The position numbers were made by a program, and so were the translations under genes. Shown here in pieces: positions 10,224-21,859 of a stretch of DNA of 64,000 nt. Under the pieces are notes generated by a model. The model saw only the letters and a list, made by a program, of their open reading frames with translations. It was not told the DNA's origin and searched no databases. Where the stretch lies: NCBI GenBank assembly GCA_026874595.1, contig CM049315.1:872501-936500 (forward strand), given 5' to 3'. Position 1 is the first letter of the stretch; each line of letters opens with the position of its first letter. Source of the stretch: Sipunculus nudus. Its lineage: Eukaryota > Annelida > Sipuncula > Golfingiida > Sipunculidae.

Positions 10224-10325
10224 ACAAAGAATAAACAGTTGTCAAGTGTCAGCTGCGTATCGTTTACCATTTGTGTGTGTGCGAGTGGACCACGAACCAG
10301 ACCCTGCCTTACCGCCCGCCCGCGA

Positions 10326-10337
10326 CATATATATATA

Positions 10338-10400
<63 letters not shown>
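10326..10400. repeat. (TA)n microsatellite
   Basis: About 75 bp of TA with one TT interruption. Confidence 0.95.
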
Positions 10401-10404
<4 letters not shown>

Positions 10405-10788
10405 CAGATGTGTTCAGTGCTAGAATTTCTTTGCTTTAATTACGTTTGCATATAAGCACATTTGCTTGGGCAGAAAAGTCATTATATATATATATAATTA
10501 AGTGAACAGAGTACAAATTATGAGCCTCTCATTTCCATGTTAAAACATTTAAATAGGAGAGACAACTTTAGGGGGTGTTTTAATGAATAAAAAAAAACTT
10601 ATTTTAGATTACGCATGCTGAAAGACATATAATCGGTGCAAGCACTTCGTTTGCCATTGCGTGGCAGCTTCACAGTATCTGAGCCCAAGAAGTAATCGAT
10701 ACCAAGCCTCTTGGTTCGGGAACCTGTCACGCGGCACAGTGCACGGTCCCATTCGCGTATTTTCAACTGGGTACCGGGAAGGTACCAG

Positions 10789-10796
10789 TGACGTCA
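10789..10796. promoter_or_regulatory. CRE-like palindrome TGACGTCA
   Basis: Perfect CRE/ATF consensus within a locally less AT-rich block (about 10640-10980). That block also holds frames of 105 residues (+, 10661-10978) and 68 residues (-, 10609-10815). Neither resembles a known protein. The site could be part of a promoter or an old LTR, or occur by chance. Confidence 0.25.
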
Positions 10797-13700
10797 CACC
10801 CACGAGAACAAGCAACCAGTGGCGGCTGCGGCAACTTCATTCGCGGGCAGGCAGTCTCACAGTCAGTCAGGAACTGTGGCGGTTCTTCCCATGTCTGTTC
10901 AGCTTGTACCGGAAGCAGGCCTCCTATCTGAGCGTATCTACAGAAACCAGACTACTTCTGACAGACTGGACACTTTGATATAACGTGGTCCTTACTGCTC
11001 GGACCTTAACCACTGGAACACTGACTTATGAAGATCTATTAACGCTAGGGCAAAAAAGGTTAGTACCGATACGATCATAATTAGTCTTTAATACATCACG
11101 AGAGAACATTTTCTTCAGTATCCTAAAAATCTATGGTTATCTATGGTCGTATGGTGCAGTAGCTTAACTACATCTTGTTTTAGAATGCTAATTGGAAGCA
11201 AATACTCTGTTCTTGCTAATTTGTATTTGGCGGCAGGTAAAATTATCATTGAAAATAAATCATAACATTCGCGTAACAGCATATATACTTTAGTCTTCGA
11301 ACTCCACATCATTGATCTTCACTGCCTCTTTTTGGTATCTGGATTTTTCATGTTCCGTTCTAAGTACACAGAGAACAATTCATTATTTAACTTCGATAAA
11401 GGCGTGCAATCCAGTGTGATGTCTACTTAGTATGATGACATCACTCTGTGTGTGTCATACCTAATACTTTCCTGATCTAAAATGAATATTTTGCCTTGGT
11501 TTTGAAGTACCAAATGGGGAAAAAAGATATTCAATTTAAATTCAATAAAGCAAAATTTGTACATTGCAAAATTGTGCGTTTAATATCGCCCTTGAACGCA
11601 AACATGATTTATAATGTCTCTAATATAATCATGAGCCTGTAGCAGACATACACATAAGTTCAACAAGTGGGGCTGTTCACTAGAATTCAGAAAAAGGTTC
11701 TGGAGATGATGGTAAGAAAACTTTTTGCATTTAGTCCATGCAGTGCGAATGACAACAACGTCGTGCGCAAATGATGGGAACACGAGCTCATAGGGAAATT
11801 GGGAATATAAATTATTCACAAAAAGAAAGAATAAATAATATACCATTCACTTAAGGTGATTATAAAGCAAGATTTCTGTATTTTTAAAATCCCTCCTCCC
11901 TATATTGGAGATCGTCTGTCTGTTATACCCGAGGTTACGCGAGCTTAAGCATTTTTTGTCACCTTTCAGCTAACGTGAACGTTTCTTGATCACTATTAAC
12001 GTAACTGAGATCGCTGTTAATATTTCTTCCATATATGTCGACGTGTTTATGTCGTATATTGTGTGCTTGTCTGATGGAAGATTTTCTGTCAGTTGCTTTT
12101 TTTGTTTGGTTTTCGTAACTTTGACACTGAACGTTGGTCCTCACCAATGTCATATGGCCATGGCTATGGCTACTGATGTGTTCATAATTACTGCGTCATC
12201 TAAGAGCCCTTAATTGCGGGGTACTACATTATAAGTAAAGTAGGACCCAATGAGAAGCATTATGAAGCTCCAAGTACTCACAAGAATTTCCAGTTATACC
12301 TAAATTGTCTGTCACTTATTCATTGTTAAACCACCAATTTAGGTTTATAGGTTAATATATCTTTATATAGGTTGAATCCTTTCATCGGGAAAAATTGATG
12401 AATTTCAGATTAATTACTTAGCTCCGACGACCATGTTGAGCGTTAAAGCTGAGTCCTTGATTGCACAGTAAATTTAGAAGTAATGAAATTAACTAACATT
12501 TCTTTAATACAGCATAAAAAAAAAATATATAATTTGTTGGGGCACACACACCGAACGTTGAAGGTTTATGTAACCATACCGTTAACCACTCTAAGAAACG
12601 GGAACTTATATTTCGCATTTTTTTTTGGCATACAGTCCGTTATATTCAGAAAACTAGGCGTTTATTTGAGAACAGATTTTTTTTAATGTTACATTAACTG
12701 CAATGTATTCGGTAAATTAAAATAAAATTAATGATACCATAAATAAGTCATTGAAAAAAATGATGTTATTCCTGGATAAAATTATGTGAGAAGTGATTGG
12801 TGTATGGGAGCTCTCCCCCTACGGTTCCGCATATAAAAACTGCACTGTAAGTACGAGTCGGTCCCTATTTCTTTTAAGTTATGCAAATGTTACAAAGGTT
12901 TTTACCAAATTAAAATATTACTTAGCGAGCGTACTCTTTGCTCTACTCCTTCGTGTATGGAGGGTCCCATCTGACACAGGGTGGGCTTACTAAAGGTCCA
13001 TGTAATTCTAGATCATTTTATGTTTACCTATGACAACAGCTGACCTGGATGAGGCAAGCTTTCTGTCTCTTCCGAAGAAACTATTGGTGGTTATATATAG
13101 GAAAACAGGGTTTTTCATACTAGCTTCAAGTTGATAAATCGTCCCTGGTCACGTGGTCATCTTCCCCTCAATCAGGCATACCAGCTGCACACAATCCACA
13201 GACTGTAAAAAATAGCTGGTCTGAAAGTTTGTCTCCGGTCTTAAAGAGATATATTTTAGGATGATTTTTGGAAGATAAACGAACTAAACTTGATCATTTT
13301 TATAATGCTTTTTGTACAGCCATTCTTGATAATGACGAAGCACTTTGGTTGCATGTCAGTCAGTTATTTATTTCTTAATAATACACGGTTTGCCAGTAGA
13401 GAAGATATTTATACTTTAATTTCTTCAACGTCGAGATATTCTTTGATTTATCAGATGAAATGAGAACACTAGTGAAGGAATTTCCTTGTTGATAGATAAT
13501 GAAATTTTATATTTTTATCATGACTTTCTTGACCAAGAAAATAATTACAAGTACATGGTAATTATAATTATTTAAATATACCTTTTCTTCATTATTGTAA
13601 TATTTAATATCCATGCGGTATATTCTTCAGATGTTCGACTTGTGACCTCAATGTTTTAGACCGAAGAAAACAAATAATAGCGGGAATTTCAAGCTTTTGA

Positions 13701-14107
13701 AATACGTGGAATATCCAAAGTTATTCAGGGCGTGCAAATGCAATATCCACAAGGACCACCAAATCTTAAATTTGCCTGCGGAAAATTCTTAAATATTGTA
13801 TCAGTAGTAGGCTGCCCGTGTCTATACCACTGATAAGACTTATTTATTACCGTTAAACGAGCCATAAATACTTGCTTTTGCTGTTTCGCAACGCAACAGT
13901 ACAGATATTGCAATATCTAAGAATATTATATAATAATTCACGGTTCTCTGAACATTCAGCTGTATCGGACTTCTCCGGACATAACGAAAGTCAGCGCCAC
14001 CTAACATGTTTTTCCAGTTATGCCAACAGTTAATGATATATGAAAAACACCGAACATTGAATGGCAGTTGTGAAAGTTGTTACGAAGACAAAGGGGGAAA
14101 ATCCTAG
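10797..14107. other. Long stretch without recognisable gene
   Basis: I found no credible exon, RNA or organised repeat. ORFs of 60-90 residues occur on both strands (11580-11846 minus, 11986-12213 plus, 12483-12686 plus, 12793-12993 plus, 13725-13913 minus), all with compositions expected of AT-rich filler. Confidence 0.5.
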
Positions 14108-14180
14108 GCCGATCCGGGAGTCAAACCCAGGTCGGTGGCGCACAAGTCTGGCGAACCAACCGCTTCGCTAGCAAAGCTAG
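14108..14180 (-). mobile_element. tRNA-derived SINE head (or tRNA pseudogene)
   Basis: On the minus strand, a box-A-like TAGCGAAGCGGT (about 14170-14159) and a box-B-like GGTTTGACTCC (14127-14117) match the pol III consensus with one mismatch each. A T-stem can form (CTGGG with CCCGG). The acceptor stem does not pair, so it is not a functional tRNA. No tail or target duplication was delimited. Confidence 0.55.
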
Positions 14181-15657
14181 CTTCAATAGCGAGACAGTTC
14201 GGTCCGCTTTTATGTCACCCCGTAAAAAAAGTACCCTCTAAAAGCTCCAGAATGCCAGAAAGCTTCCACAAACGCTCGGCTTTTTTAAGGAGCGTCACCT
14301 GACGCTGACCTACGCTGATGATTACTTTCCTAGGAGAAAAGTCGGCTACCTCTGCACACACGCTATGACAAAGTTGGGGAAGGTTCGCCCTAGCTAATAA
14401 AGAAAATAATAGAACGTTATCAAACCTTCGTAAAAGTAGATATGCACTGAACATAAAACTTCCTTAGTGTGAAAAAAAAACCTTCTGGCGAACGTAATTT
14501 CGCGAACGTTTGGGCTCATTTCTCTGACTTAACAAACGCTCCATGGCTAACCCTTGTACAAACGTGCGTAGTGTGAATCAACCTTAACTGGGCTCTGCCC
14601 GTGTGTTTACAAATATACAAAAAGTTTAATTGTGGCCGCATACGATGGGACTATAAAACAGGGGGGACATGGACCCAAGCATGGGAACAAGTATTAAAAT
14701 TCAAACTTTATTTAGGTAGAGATGCACACATACTCTGATTGATACTTAAAAATTAACTGTATCTAGCTCAGTCTCTTGCCATACATATATGGCGATGCAA
14801 TAGGCAACCCCAAAGCAACCATGCTCTTCACATAATGTGTTAATGAGGGGAATCCAAACGACCTCAAACGAGGCGTGCGACGCTTTGATATGCAAATGTC
14901 AGGAAGTCACCCCGGGGACTTTACAATGCGTTCGTTATAGGAGCCGGCACTGAGTTACGTCTGCCGGTGCATCGGATCGGAGGGGGGGGGGGGCTGCGAA
15001 TCGCACATTTATATGTTCGAGAATTCAGTGAGAAACAAACGAGAAAACAACGAGTGTATCTCCAAACCCTTCGTTGTTGTTTCGTTACTGGGATCTGCAT
15101 TTTAAGGAACGAAATAGCGTCAGTCTCTTTCGTTAGCATTTCTAGGAATGATAAGAAAACATCTAATATCAATATTACTATGCTCTGCTGAAATCGGTGC
15201 TAATGCTGAACGATTAAAACTATTTCTGGGGCGGCGCGTGATATATCGCCTTGACATTAACTTTGCAAGGCTGGTTTAAATGTTCATCCATACGATTGGA
15301 AACACTGTAATGTATTTAGATAACTACATTAAAGCTTTCGAGGATACAAAGCGTTCCTTCATTGCAAAGTGGAATTAGGTGTTCAGCTACCAAATTATGT
15401 TTTCCCTTTTTAACCAACAATTCACTTTATGTTACAAAATTGTTTATGGTTACATTTAAGGCCTAAAGCCACGGGGATACTTTAGTTTCGGAGGAGTGAC
15501 TTATTTTGTCAGTCTCAAAATACCGAATTTCGAAATTCCTTATCTAGCCCTATCAGATAATAAAGTAAAAGCAAAATCGGCCAAGAAATGAAGAATCATT
15601 TTTGGTGATTTTTTAAAATGTTTGCAAAATTTCAAAATTCTGTTAAGCAGTTGAAAA
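14181..15657. other. Spacer with possible old miniature elements
   Basis: Contains frames of 74-83 residues (14215-14454 minus; 14921-15172 minus with a Pro run from a G-tract) that I do not recognise. A phrase like GTGTGAATCAACCTT near 14572 resembles ends of miniature transposons, without a clear partner. A G-run lies at about 14982-14992. Confidence 0.4.
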
Positions 15658-15766
15658 GCTAGCACCCAGCACTAGACAAGCTAGCTCCCAGCACTAGAAA
15701 AGCTAGCTCCCAGCACTAGAAAAGCTAGCTCCCAGCACTAGAAAAGCTAGCACCCAGCTCTATTAG
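15658..15766. repeat. 22-bp tandem repeat (AGCTAGCTCCCAGCACTAGA)
   Basis: Five copies at 22-bp spacing. The outer copies have CACCC in place of CTCCC. Each unit contains GCTAGC. Confidence 0.9.
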
Positions 15767-16884
15767 ATAAACACAATCAATATTAGTGAGAAATGAAGGA
15801 TGAGAATTATAATTTGCCAATTGTGGACCAACACCGGACCGAAGGCAAACGACATGGCATAAGCCTATCGAGCCTATGGCCCGGATGACCTAACATGAAA
15901 GTCAACCTTTCTTTTATCTGACGTGTATAAAATAAAGGTTATATATTGAACCCTTTCTATAAAAGTGCACAAGCTATTCGTTTTATCTTATAGCTATATG
16001 TTTATAACAATTACCCGTTGAAATGTCCGCTAATCGCAGTCCAAACAAGACGTTCTAGTGGCAAACGGAAGTTTGCCAATGTCAGGGGAAGGCACTGCTG
16101 GATTAACGTCCGCAAACAGTTAACTTCGGTCACGTTTCTTTTCTTTCTGTCAACATGGGCTTGAGTACCGTGTTTACTAACAGCTTGTAGATATACCCAC
16201 TCATACATCCGTCACAGGGCCAGAGGCGCTATAAGAACTCTTCTGCGCAGAAGTTAATAATTGTGTACCCCAGAAGGGATAATAAGAGCACCGATAAACC
16301 TCATAATCGAGATTTTCCAGTACAATAATTATTTTCCGTTGTTGCACTATATTAAACGAACAATTATATGTAATTTATCATTCATTTATTGATCTTAAGA
16401 ATTGTTTTCACATAAAGACACATGTATAAATGTACTCATTACTGATACAAGGCCCCTCCATAAACAGATGGATGCGTTTAGTAATCTCTAAGAATAAATG
16501 ATATATACATTGAAAATGATAGGCTTATATATATACTTCATGTGTCTTGTTCTGTGACAATGCCTCCAAAGGAAAACTAGTAAATAAAGGCACTAAAAGT
16601 AATTCTGCAATATAGGCATTAGTTCAAGTATTGAAAAACATCTGGGTTACAAAAAATTAAAAGAATAACCGTCTTTGTAGGAATACAGCTTATTTTTTAA
16701 GAAAATTTATCACACATGCACCCGATGTGCTGTATTATATATTAGTTTATAAATAGGGAAATGATAATTCTTTTAAATAAACTTTTATTTATTACACTTT
16801 ATAGAAAATAAATCTAGTATTGGGTTAGCGTAACTCAGTCGATTAAGGACAGAAATACCATCTGGACCCACTTGGCCTCGTTTT
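15767..16884. other. Non-coding spacer
   Basis: No recognisable gene. A minus-strand frame of 65 residues (16011-16208) is unsupported. Confidence 0.5.
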
Positions 16885-16936
16885 CATTATCTTAACAGAC
16901 GGTCCAGGCCAGGTCAGACCGTCCGTTAAAATAACG
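16885..16936. repeat. Inverted repeat with ~20-bp arms
   Basis: 16885-16904 (ending AACAGACGGTC) pairs with 16917-16936 (starting GACCGTCCGTT) with about 17 of 20 bases complementary around a 12-nt loop. Confidence 0.7.
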
Positions 16937-17124
16937 ACAATTTGGAGGTATTCATGAACAAGAAGAAAAGGATGAAGGTTTGGAGTGACGCAAACAGGGC
17001 AAAACGAAGGAAGCAATAAGATTGTTATGCAATCGTTATGCTTACGAACGCTTCGAGTTTACCCTCCCCCGCCCGCCGATGGTTTGTATTTGTTGCATTT
17101 TTAGTAGCAAACACCATCACTAAC

Positions 17125-17280
17125 AACCTGGCCTATGTGATCCAAACTTTCGCAAATTTGCGATTGCGAGGGGATTTGCGGAAGGTTTGTGAAGGCTCGC
17201 AATTTTTTTTGCGAAGTGTGCTGAAAACCTCTCGCACGTCTCTTGCAATTTTGCGATTAATCAGTGGATCCGAACACTCG
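17125..17280 (-). mobile_element. hAT-like miniature element, degraded
   Basis: The left end CCTGGCCTATGTGATC matches the complement of the right end of 19211-19406. The interior shares the same TTTGCGA/TCGCAA-rich phrases (TTCGCAAATTTGCGA, CCTCTCGCA). The right end is unclear. The 81-residue ORF at 17038-17283 is mostly this repeat. Confidence 0.5.
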
Positions 17281-17352
17281 TAACCCGCGTTTTATTGACT
17301 TTCGGTATACGCCTGTGTTATGCACAGCAGTCAGGAATCTGCCTTATATGCC

Positions 17353-17353
<1 letters not shown>

Positions 17354-17418
<65 letters not shown>
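17354..17418. repeat. (TA)n microsatellite, LTR insertion site
   Basis: About 65 bp of TA abutting the LTR at 17420. TA-rich sequence also resumes at the far end of that LTR (ATATATA at 18026). Confidence 0.9.
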
Positions 17419-17419
<1 letters not shown>

Positions 17420-17422
<3 letters not shown>

Positions 17423-18025
17423 CGGAACCTAATATAAACAGATCACGTATGCGTGATGGACACAAATTTTGTAATGGAGATAAAAAAACAAGTCAGATTC
17501 TGTAACACTAAGCAGCGTGAAATGTCTAGGGGAATGAATAAAGAAGTCAGCGTTTTTTTTTTTTGTTAACAAATAACTATAATTTATTCTTAAAACAATC
17601 CTAACAATACAATACACTAAATCAATACAATTATACAGTAAAACAGCGTTATAGCAACAAGTCAATACAATCACATAGAAAGATAATGGGACAGTACCTG
17701 GATACCAACACCATCACAACGATAAGTCCTTTAAGTGTAAACTCTCGGAGAATGACAGTTTATATACTTTCACACCCCAAGCCGGGAATTTTCCACTTCT
17801 CGAACAGTCTATAAGGACCCTACTCAACAGTATACACGCGTTTCAGGAATTCTCTAGAAAAACAGCGCACCACACACCATGGTGTAACGTGACTCACGAC
17901 CAAGCCAGCAGGACAACAAGAGTTCAACCGGTACGGATTAAACACAGAATGTAACAAGCGGCCAGGCAAGAGCGCAACAACATGAGTTACGCCCGTGCCA
18001 CATAATAAAAAGAGCACCTGTAACA
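17420..18025 (-). mobile_element. Solo LTR, copy 1 (internally deleted)
   Basis: Shares long blocks with 61152-61927 (AACACTA-GCAGCGTGAAATG, CAATACAATTATACAG, GTACCTGG, ACGATAAGT, AATAAAAAGAGCAC) and its ends with 40972-41530 (GACGGAACCTAAT; CTGTAACA). Orientation is inferred from a TATA-like TATATAAA on the minus strand at 17766-17759 and AATAAA on the minus strand near 17575. Relative to the 61152 copy it lacks about 190 bp between two GACAG pentamers, suggesting a microhomology deletion. Insertion was into the TA tract. The 71-81-residue ORFs inside are not genes. Confidence 0.7.
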
Positions 18026-19047
18026 ATATATACATTCACATGTGTATATACATAAATATATATATAATTGTTTATCGGCCCAACGGTTAAGGCTGTACTG
18101 TATATTGAAAGAAGAAAAATTATATGCATTTATTTAAGACTGGATTTCAGGTATCAAAGCAACGGGGCTAGGAAAATCCAGAAATCAAACGTGCGCTAAG
18201 CTGCGACTTTAGAACTAATCCCTGACGTTAAACTAACATATCACGTTTTTTTCCTTAAATGATAGGAGGGAGGGAAGAAGGAAGGGCGTTGAACCTCTTG
18301 CTGCGTTTACCAACACCGATCCATCGTATCCCTAAATTACATATTTAATAACGTTAATTTTGTAAACGCCTGGTAAACATCCGCAAAAGATACTTAAACT
18401 TGTCTATTTACACTTTAATAACTGTCATAATCCTCTGTAGAATCAAATGGTCAATGGAATATTTTAATTCTGTACTATTGCTGTCAATTATATATTCAAA
18501 TACTCCAAAAAATCATGCAGAGAAACACCGATGGAACCGATTGCACCGATGAAAACATAAGAGATAATTAATCAGCTAATTCAGCTCACGGAATTCTGAT
18601 ATTATATATAATATAATAATGTAACTGATATATAATTTATGTATTATATATATTTTATTTTATAAACCTAAATACATTTATAAACGTCATTGAAATGGAA
18701 ACTCAGTTCTGAGACTTCGGATTAATAACTTTTCATTTAAAGTTTGAACAGTTTATTTCTAAGCAGGAAATATTAGATATTTTTCATGAAATATTCATTT
18801 TACTACTATGGTACCTCTATTTAGATATTAATTGTGTATGCACAAAGAATGCCGATTTTCTAGGAGAGGGACCACATACGTGATAAAAAAAAATTTTTAG
18901 CCATATTGAATATATAATGGTATATATGTTATGTAAATTTAATGAAATAGAAACATATAATGTGTAAAAAAATACTTATATACATGTAATTATTTTATGA
19001 CTATATAGTATAATTATTTTATAAAATTTTAAATAAATAAACATTTT

Positions 19048-19051
<4 letters not shown>
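18026..19051. other. AT-rich spacer
   Basis: No recognisable gene or repeat; very AT-rich from 18590 on. Confidence 0.5.

Positions 19052-19082
<31 letters not shown>
19052..19082. repeat. (TA)n microsatellite
   Basis: About 31 bp of pure TA. Confidence 0.9.
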
Positions 19083-19085
<3 letters not shown>

Positions 19086-19210
19086 TATTAATGTTTATTT
19101 AAACACATGGGATTATTTGAAAAAAAAAGTGACTGATATTAACCATTTAGGCTTCAGCTGGCATTAAAATATGAAGCATTTACCTGTCTCGGCTCTATTC
19201 CGTGCATGAA

Positions 19211-19406
19211 CAGGGCCAAAAGAGGCTGCGAGGGGCGCTGCGAGGGGCGCTGCGAGAGGTTTTTGAAATTCGCAAATTTACGAGTGCCTGCGCCTAATAG
19301 TGAGTTTGCGAAAGTTTTGATCACATCCAAAATCAATCTGCGAGAGGTTTGCGAAAGGCTTTTGCTCGCAAATTCCCTTGCGAGACCTTTGATCACATAG
19401 GCCCTG
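19211..19406 (+). mobile_element. hAT-like miniature element (196 bp)
   Basis: Ends CAGGGCC and GGCCCTG form a terminal inverted repeat of the type hAT elements carry. The inside holds repeated GCGAGGGGCGCTG and TTGCGAAAG phrases. The flanking 8-mers (TGCATGAA, GTATGGCT) are not a convincing duplication, so the copy is old or the ends are misplaced. Frames of 64 and 80 residues on opposite strands reflect the stop-poor CGAG/CTCG sequence. Confidence 0.55.
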
Positions 19407-20684
19407 GTATGGCTTTATCTGTTTCTATCGAAACATCGGCAGAAGCTACGTTTACTTGGGTTGCGATATGCGATTGCGAAAGCTGAGAGCGTGCGGCATG
19501 AAGTCGCGAGCGGCATTTACTTGACGGAAGATAAAAAACTGCGAAATGGTGATGCCAAATAGCTAGATCACGCTGCATTCGTAGTTGATGTACATGTTAA
19601 AAAGGTCCCGGGCTATGTGGATTCAATTCTACACTGAGAATTCCAGTTTACCGCATATCTCATTCTGCATACCGCGGACCAACTGAATGGCTGTTGGCAA
19701 AATAATTGGGCAAAACTAAATACTTTTGTATACCGCTTACTGCATACCGCGCCAAGTTAAACGCAGCTTTCACGGCGAAAAAAATGGCGAATTCTTGCAA
19801 CTGTTAACAACCTATGATTATTCAATTGGAAAATCCACAGCTGTTTAATAATGAGAAAAATATACCGGCTTTACGGAGGGAATATGCCGATAGGATGACG
19901 GGATATACCATCGGTCTGGCATGGAGTGGTACTCAATCGAATAGAAACAAAGCCAAAATCGGCGAAAGGTTGCATTTCCAACCGGAATGTCAATGAAGTG
20001 ACAGTATTTCTTAATAAAAAATACCGAGAGAGGCAATGCATTAAAGGACTGCCAGGAACTTTTTTTTCCGCCAACAAGACACTTGAACATGTGGAATTAA
20101 TTCTGTTTCATGTTTCGCCTGTTTAAGCCAAGTAGATGGTAATCGCTTTAGCTTAACGTGCAGAAACACTGGACGTGTTCCCTCCGATGTCGCTTTATCT
20201 GCACGTTAATTTTTCCGCTTGGGTTTATCAAAGAGGCAGATGACACCGCTTTACGCGTTCTGAGTAGTATGGGTAGGTTATGAGTGACTCTGATAAACTG
20301 GGTTAGCTATGTGACTAATTCTACAATCTCAACAAACAAATCCCAAACGTGACGATTAGTAGGAAGCACCTTAAATGTGTCACATAAACAAACACAGCTA
20401 TTAAAAAAATAGAGCCGGGAGGGCCAGTGATGCAGGTGATGTCGTTTATTAAGACCAATTATAAATCATTAAGAAGAGAAGTGGTACCTCTGATAACGTA
20501 AATGTCAGTTTCCATTCAACTGAAAAACAAGGCTAACAATGCGATACGATTGCCATTTAATATCAATTAATAAATATCTGAAATTTAAACTAGACCTTAT
20601 GAAATATGTCAATAACACTAATTCATTGGAACATAGGAAACAGGATAGAGGAAAATATCAATGGACTAGAAATCTTTATTCTAA
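19407..20684. other. Spacer without recognisable gene
   Basis: Overlapping frames of 60-81 residues on both strands at 19814-20126 are mutually incompatible and unrecognised. CATACCGC occurs near 19667 and 19747 and may be remnants of an old element. Confidence 0.45.
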
Positions 20685-20968
20685 GGAATGCCAGCCTCTA
20701 CCATTTGGGGGGGGGGGGGGGTTCCGTGCTTGAATTCACTTATTCGTACATTAGCGACTGTACAGTTGTGAATATTCCTTGGTGACATTCCTGAATCCGG
20801 ATCATGTGCCGGCTCGACACAGAAATCTAATCGGTCCTTCATTTTTTCATTTCCGAAATGCCCTGAAAATATCATGCGATTCCGTTCATGGTTGCGTGAA
20901 TTATGTTGTGACAAAATCACACACATAAGCAACAATGAACGCATATCCTGTCGGAGGCAAAACGATAA
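20685..20968 (+). repeat. Unclassified interspersed repeat, copy 1
   Basis: Begins TAAGGAATGCCAGCCTC, then a long G-run (about 20706-20720), TGTGAATATTCCTTGGTGAC, GATCATGTGCCGG, CGATTCCGTTCATG and ends ATCCTGTCGGAGGC. The same landmarks in order occur at 43084-43284 plus 44056-44139, and reversed at 53168-53475. The family is unknown to me. The minus-strand 122-residue ORF over it (20681-21049) is not supported. Confidence 0.75.
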
Positions 20969-21349
20969 CAATTTTAGCAACTGCATAAAAACCCTGCTTT
21001 GGTCGAGGCTTTGATCTAGAGATACAGTGAACATACAATGTATCGTCATTGTGAAAACATGTCATTTATAACTTTTATCAAACACATAAACTCGTTGAAG
21101 TAACGTGATCGTTAACTATTTCATGATTTTTAATTAGTTACACTCGTGTATTTAAAAATTATATGTGCAGTGTCTCAGTTATAAATCTCTCAGGCCCCAC
21201 CTGCCCATTGATGTTTATTTCTCTCCGGCCTTTCTAGACTAGGAGGTTTATAGAAATTAGTATTTATGGTTCGTATGGTAAGCAATACACTAATTAGGGT
21301 CACTCTTTCACCTTGGGTGATTTAATTATCTACGGATCCGGTTTCATGT
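20969..21349. other. Spacer upstream of the candidate gene
   Basis: No TATA box or other promoter motif that I would defend. Confidence 0.4.
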
Positions 21350-21391
21350 GTGTACATATTTGTAAATGAAGTTAATCATACCAGAATTAAA

Positions 21392-21835
21392 ATGGCTGCA
21401 TGGCGTTTACTCAGTGCCCCCTTGTTAATATCTTCGTGCCTATTTAGATATTCCTTATACTCAAGTGTATTTACATCAGTGACTAAGGAATCACTGACGC
21501 CGGGTAAACTGTTCCAAGGGCAAATGCAGTATGTAAAACATAACGTTCTATTCAGTTCCTTATCCTTAGCACCTCTGGCGTTATTTATATTACAAGAAAG
21601 CAAACACAGAGTTACACTATCCTACGGTCCTGAGGAAGCTGAAAAAAAGTTACAAACACAGGGTATTGTTAGCCGATATCTGCAGGTTTTGGGCACCCAG
21701 TACTTGCAGATATATTATTCTGCCATTAGTTACACATGGTACAGTGCTATCAGACATCAATATATTTCAAAACGCCGGTATTTTGATGTAATAGCTGTTG
21801 TAGGATCTAGCATACAGTCAGAACCGTTTGCATAA
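21392..21835 (+). CDS. Hypothetical protein, possible mitochondrial targeting sequence
   Basis: This is the most gene-like reading frame in the window: 147 residues from the second ATG (MAAWRLLSAPLL...). An in-frame ATG at 21350 would add 14 residues. The ATG at 21392 is preferred: its context AAAATGGCT has A at -3 and G at +4, and what follows is Leu/Ser/Ala-rich with Arg and no acid for about 30 residues, as in a mitochondrial presequence. A hydrophobic segment (about residues 55-67, LFSSLSLAPLALF) could span a membrane. The acidic stretch GPEEAEKK lies near residues 80-87, followed by a Tyr-rich region. I recognise no family. It may be a complete small gene or a first exon: TCTGCAGGTTTTG near 21680 could be a donor, in which case the last ~50 residues are intronic. 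A minisatellite starts within 25 bp of the stop. Overlapping minus-strand frames have no comparable context. Confidence 0.4.
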   Translation: MAAWRLLSAPLLISSCLFRYSLYSSVFTSVTKESLTPGKLFQGQMQYVKHNVLFSSLSLAPLALFILQESKHRVTLSYGPEEAEKKLQTQGIVSRYLQVLGTQYLQIYYSAISYTWYSAIRHQYISKRRYFDVIAVVGSSIQSEPFA

Positions 21836-21859
21836 TGTTTTTTTTTTTAAATGAGTTTC

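Noticed and set aside
20681-21049. 122-residue minus-strand ORF
   Set aside because: Lies mostly over an interspersed repeat found at three loci; proline run derives from the G-tract.
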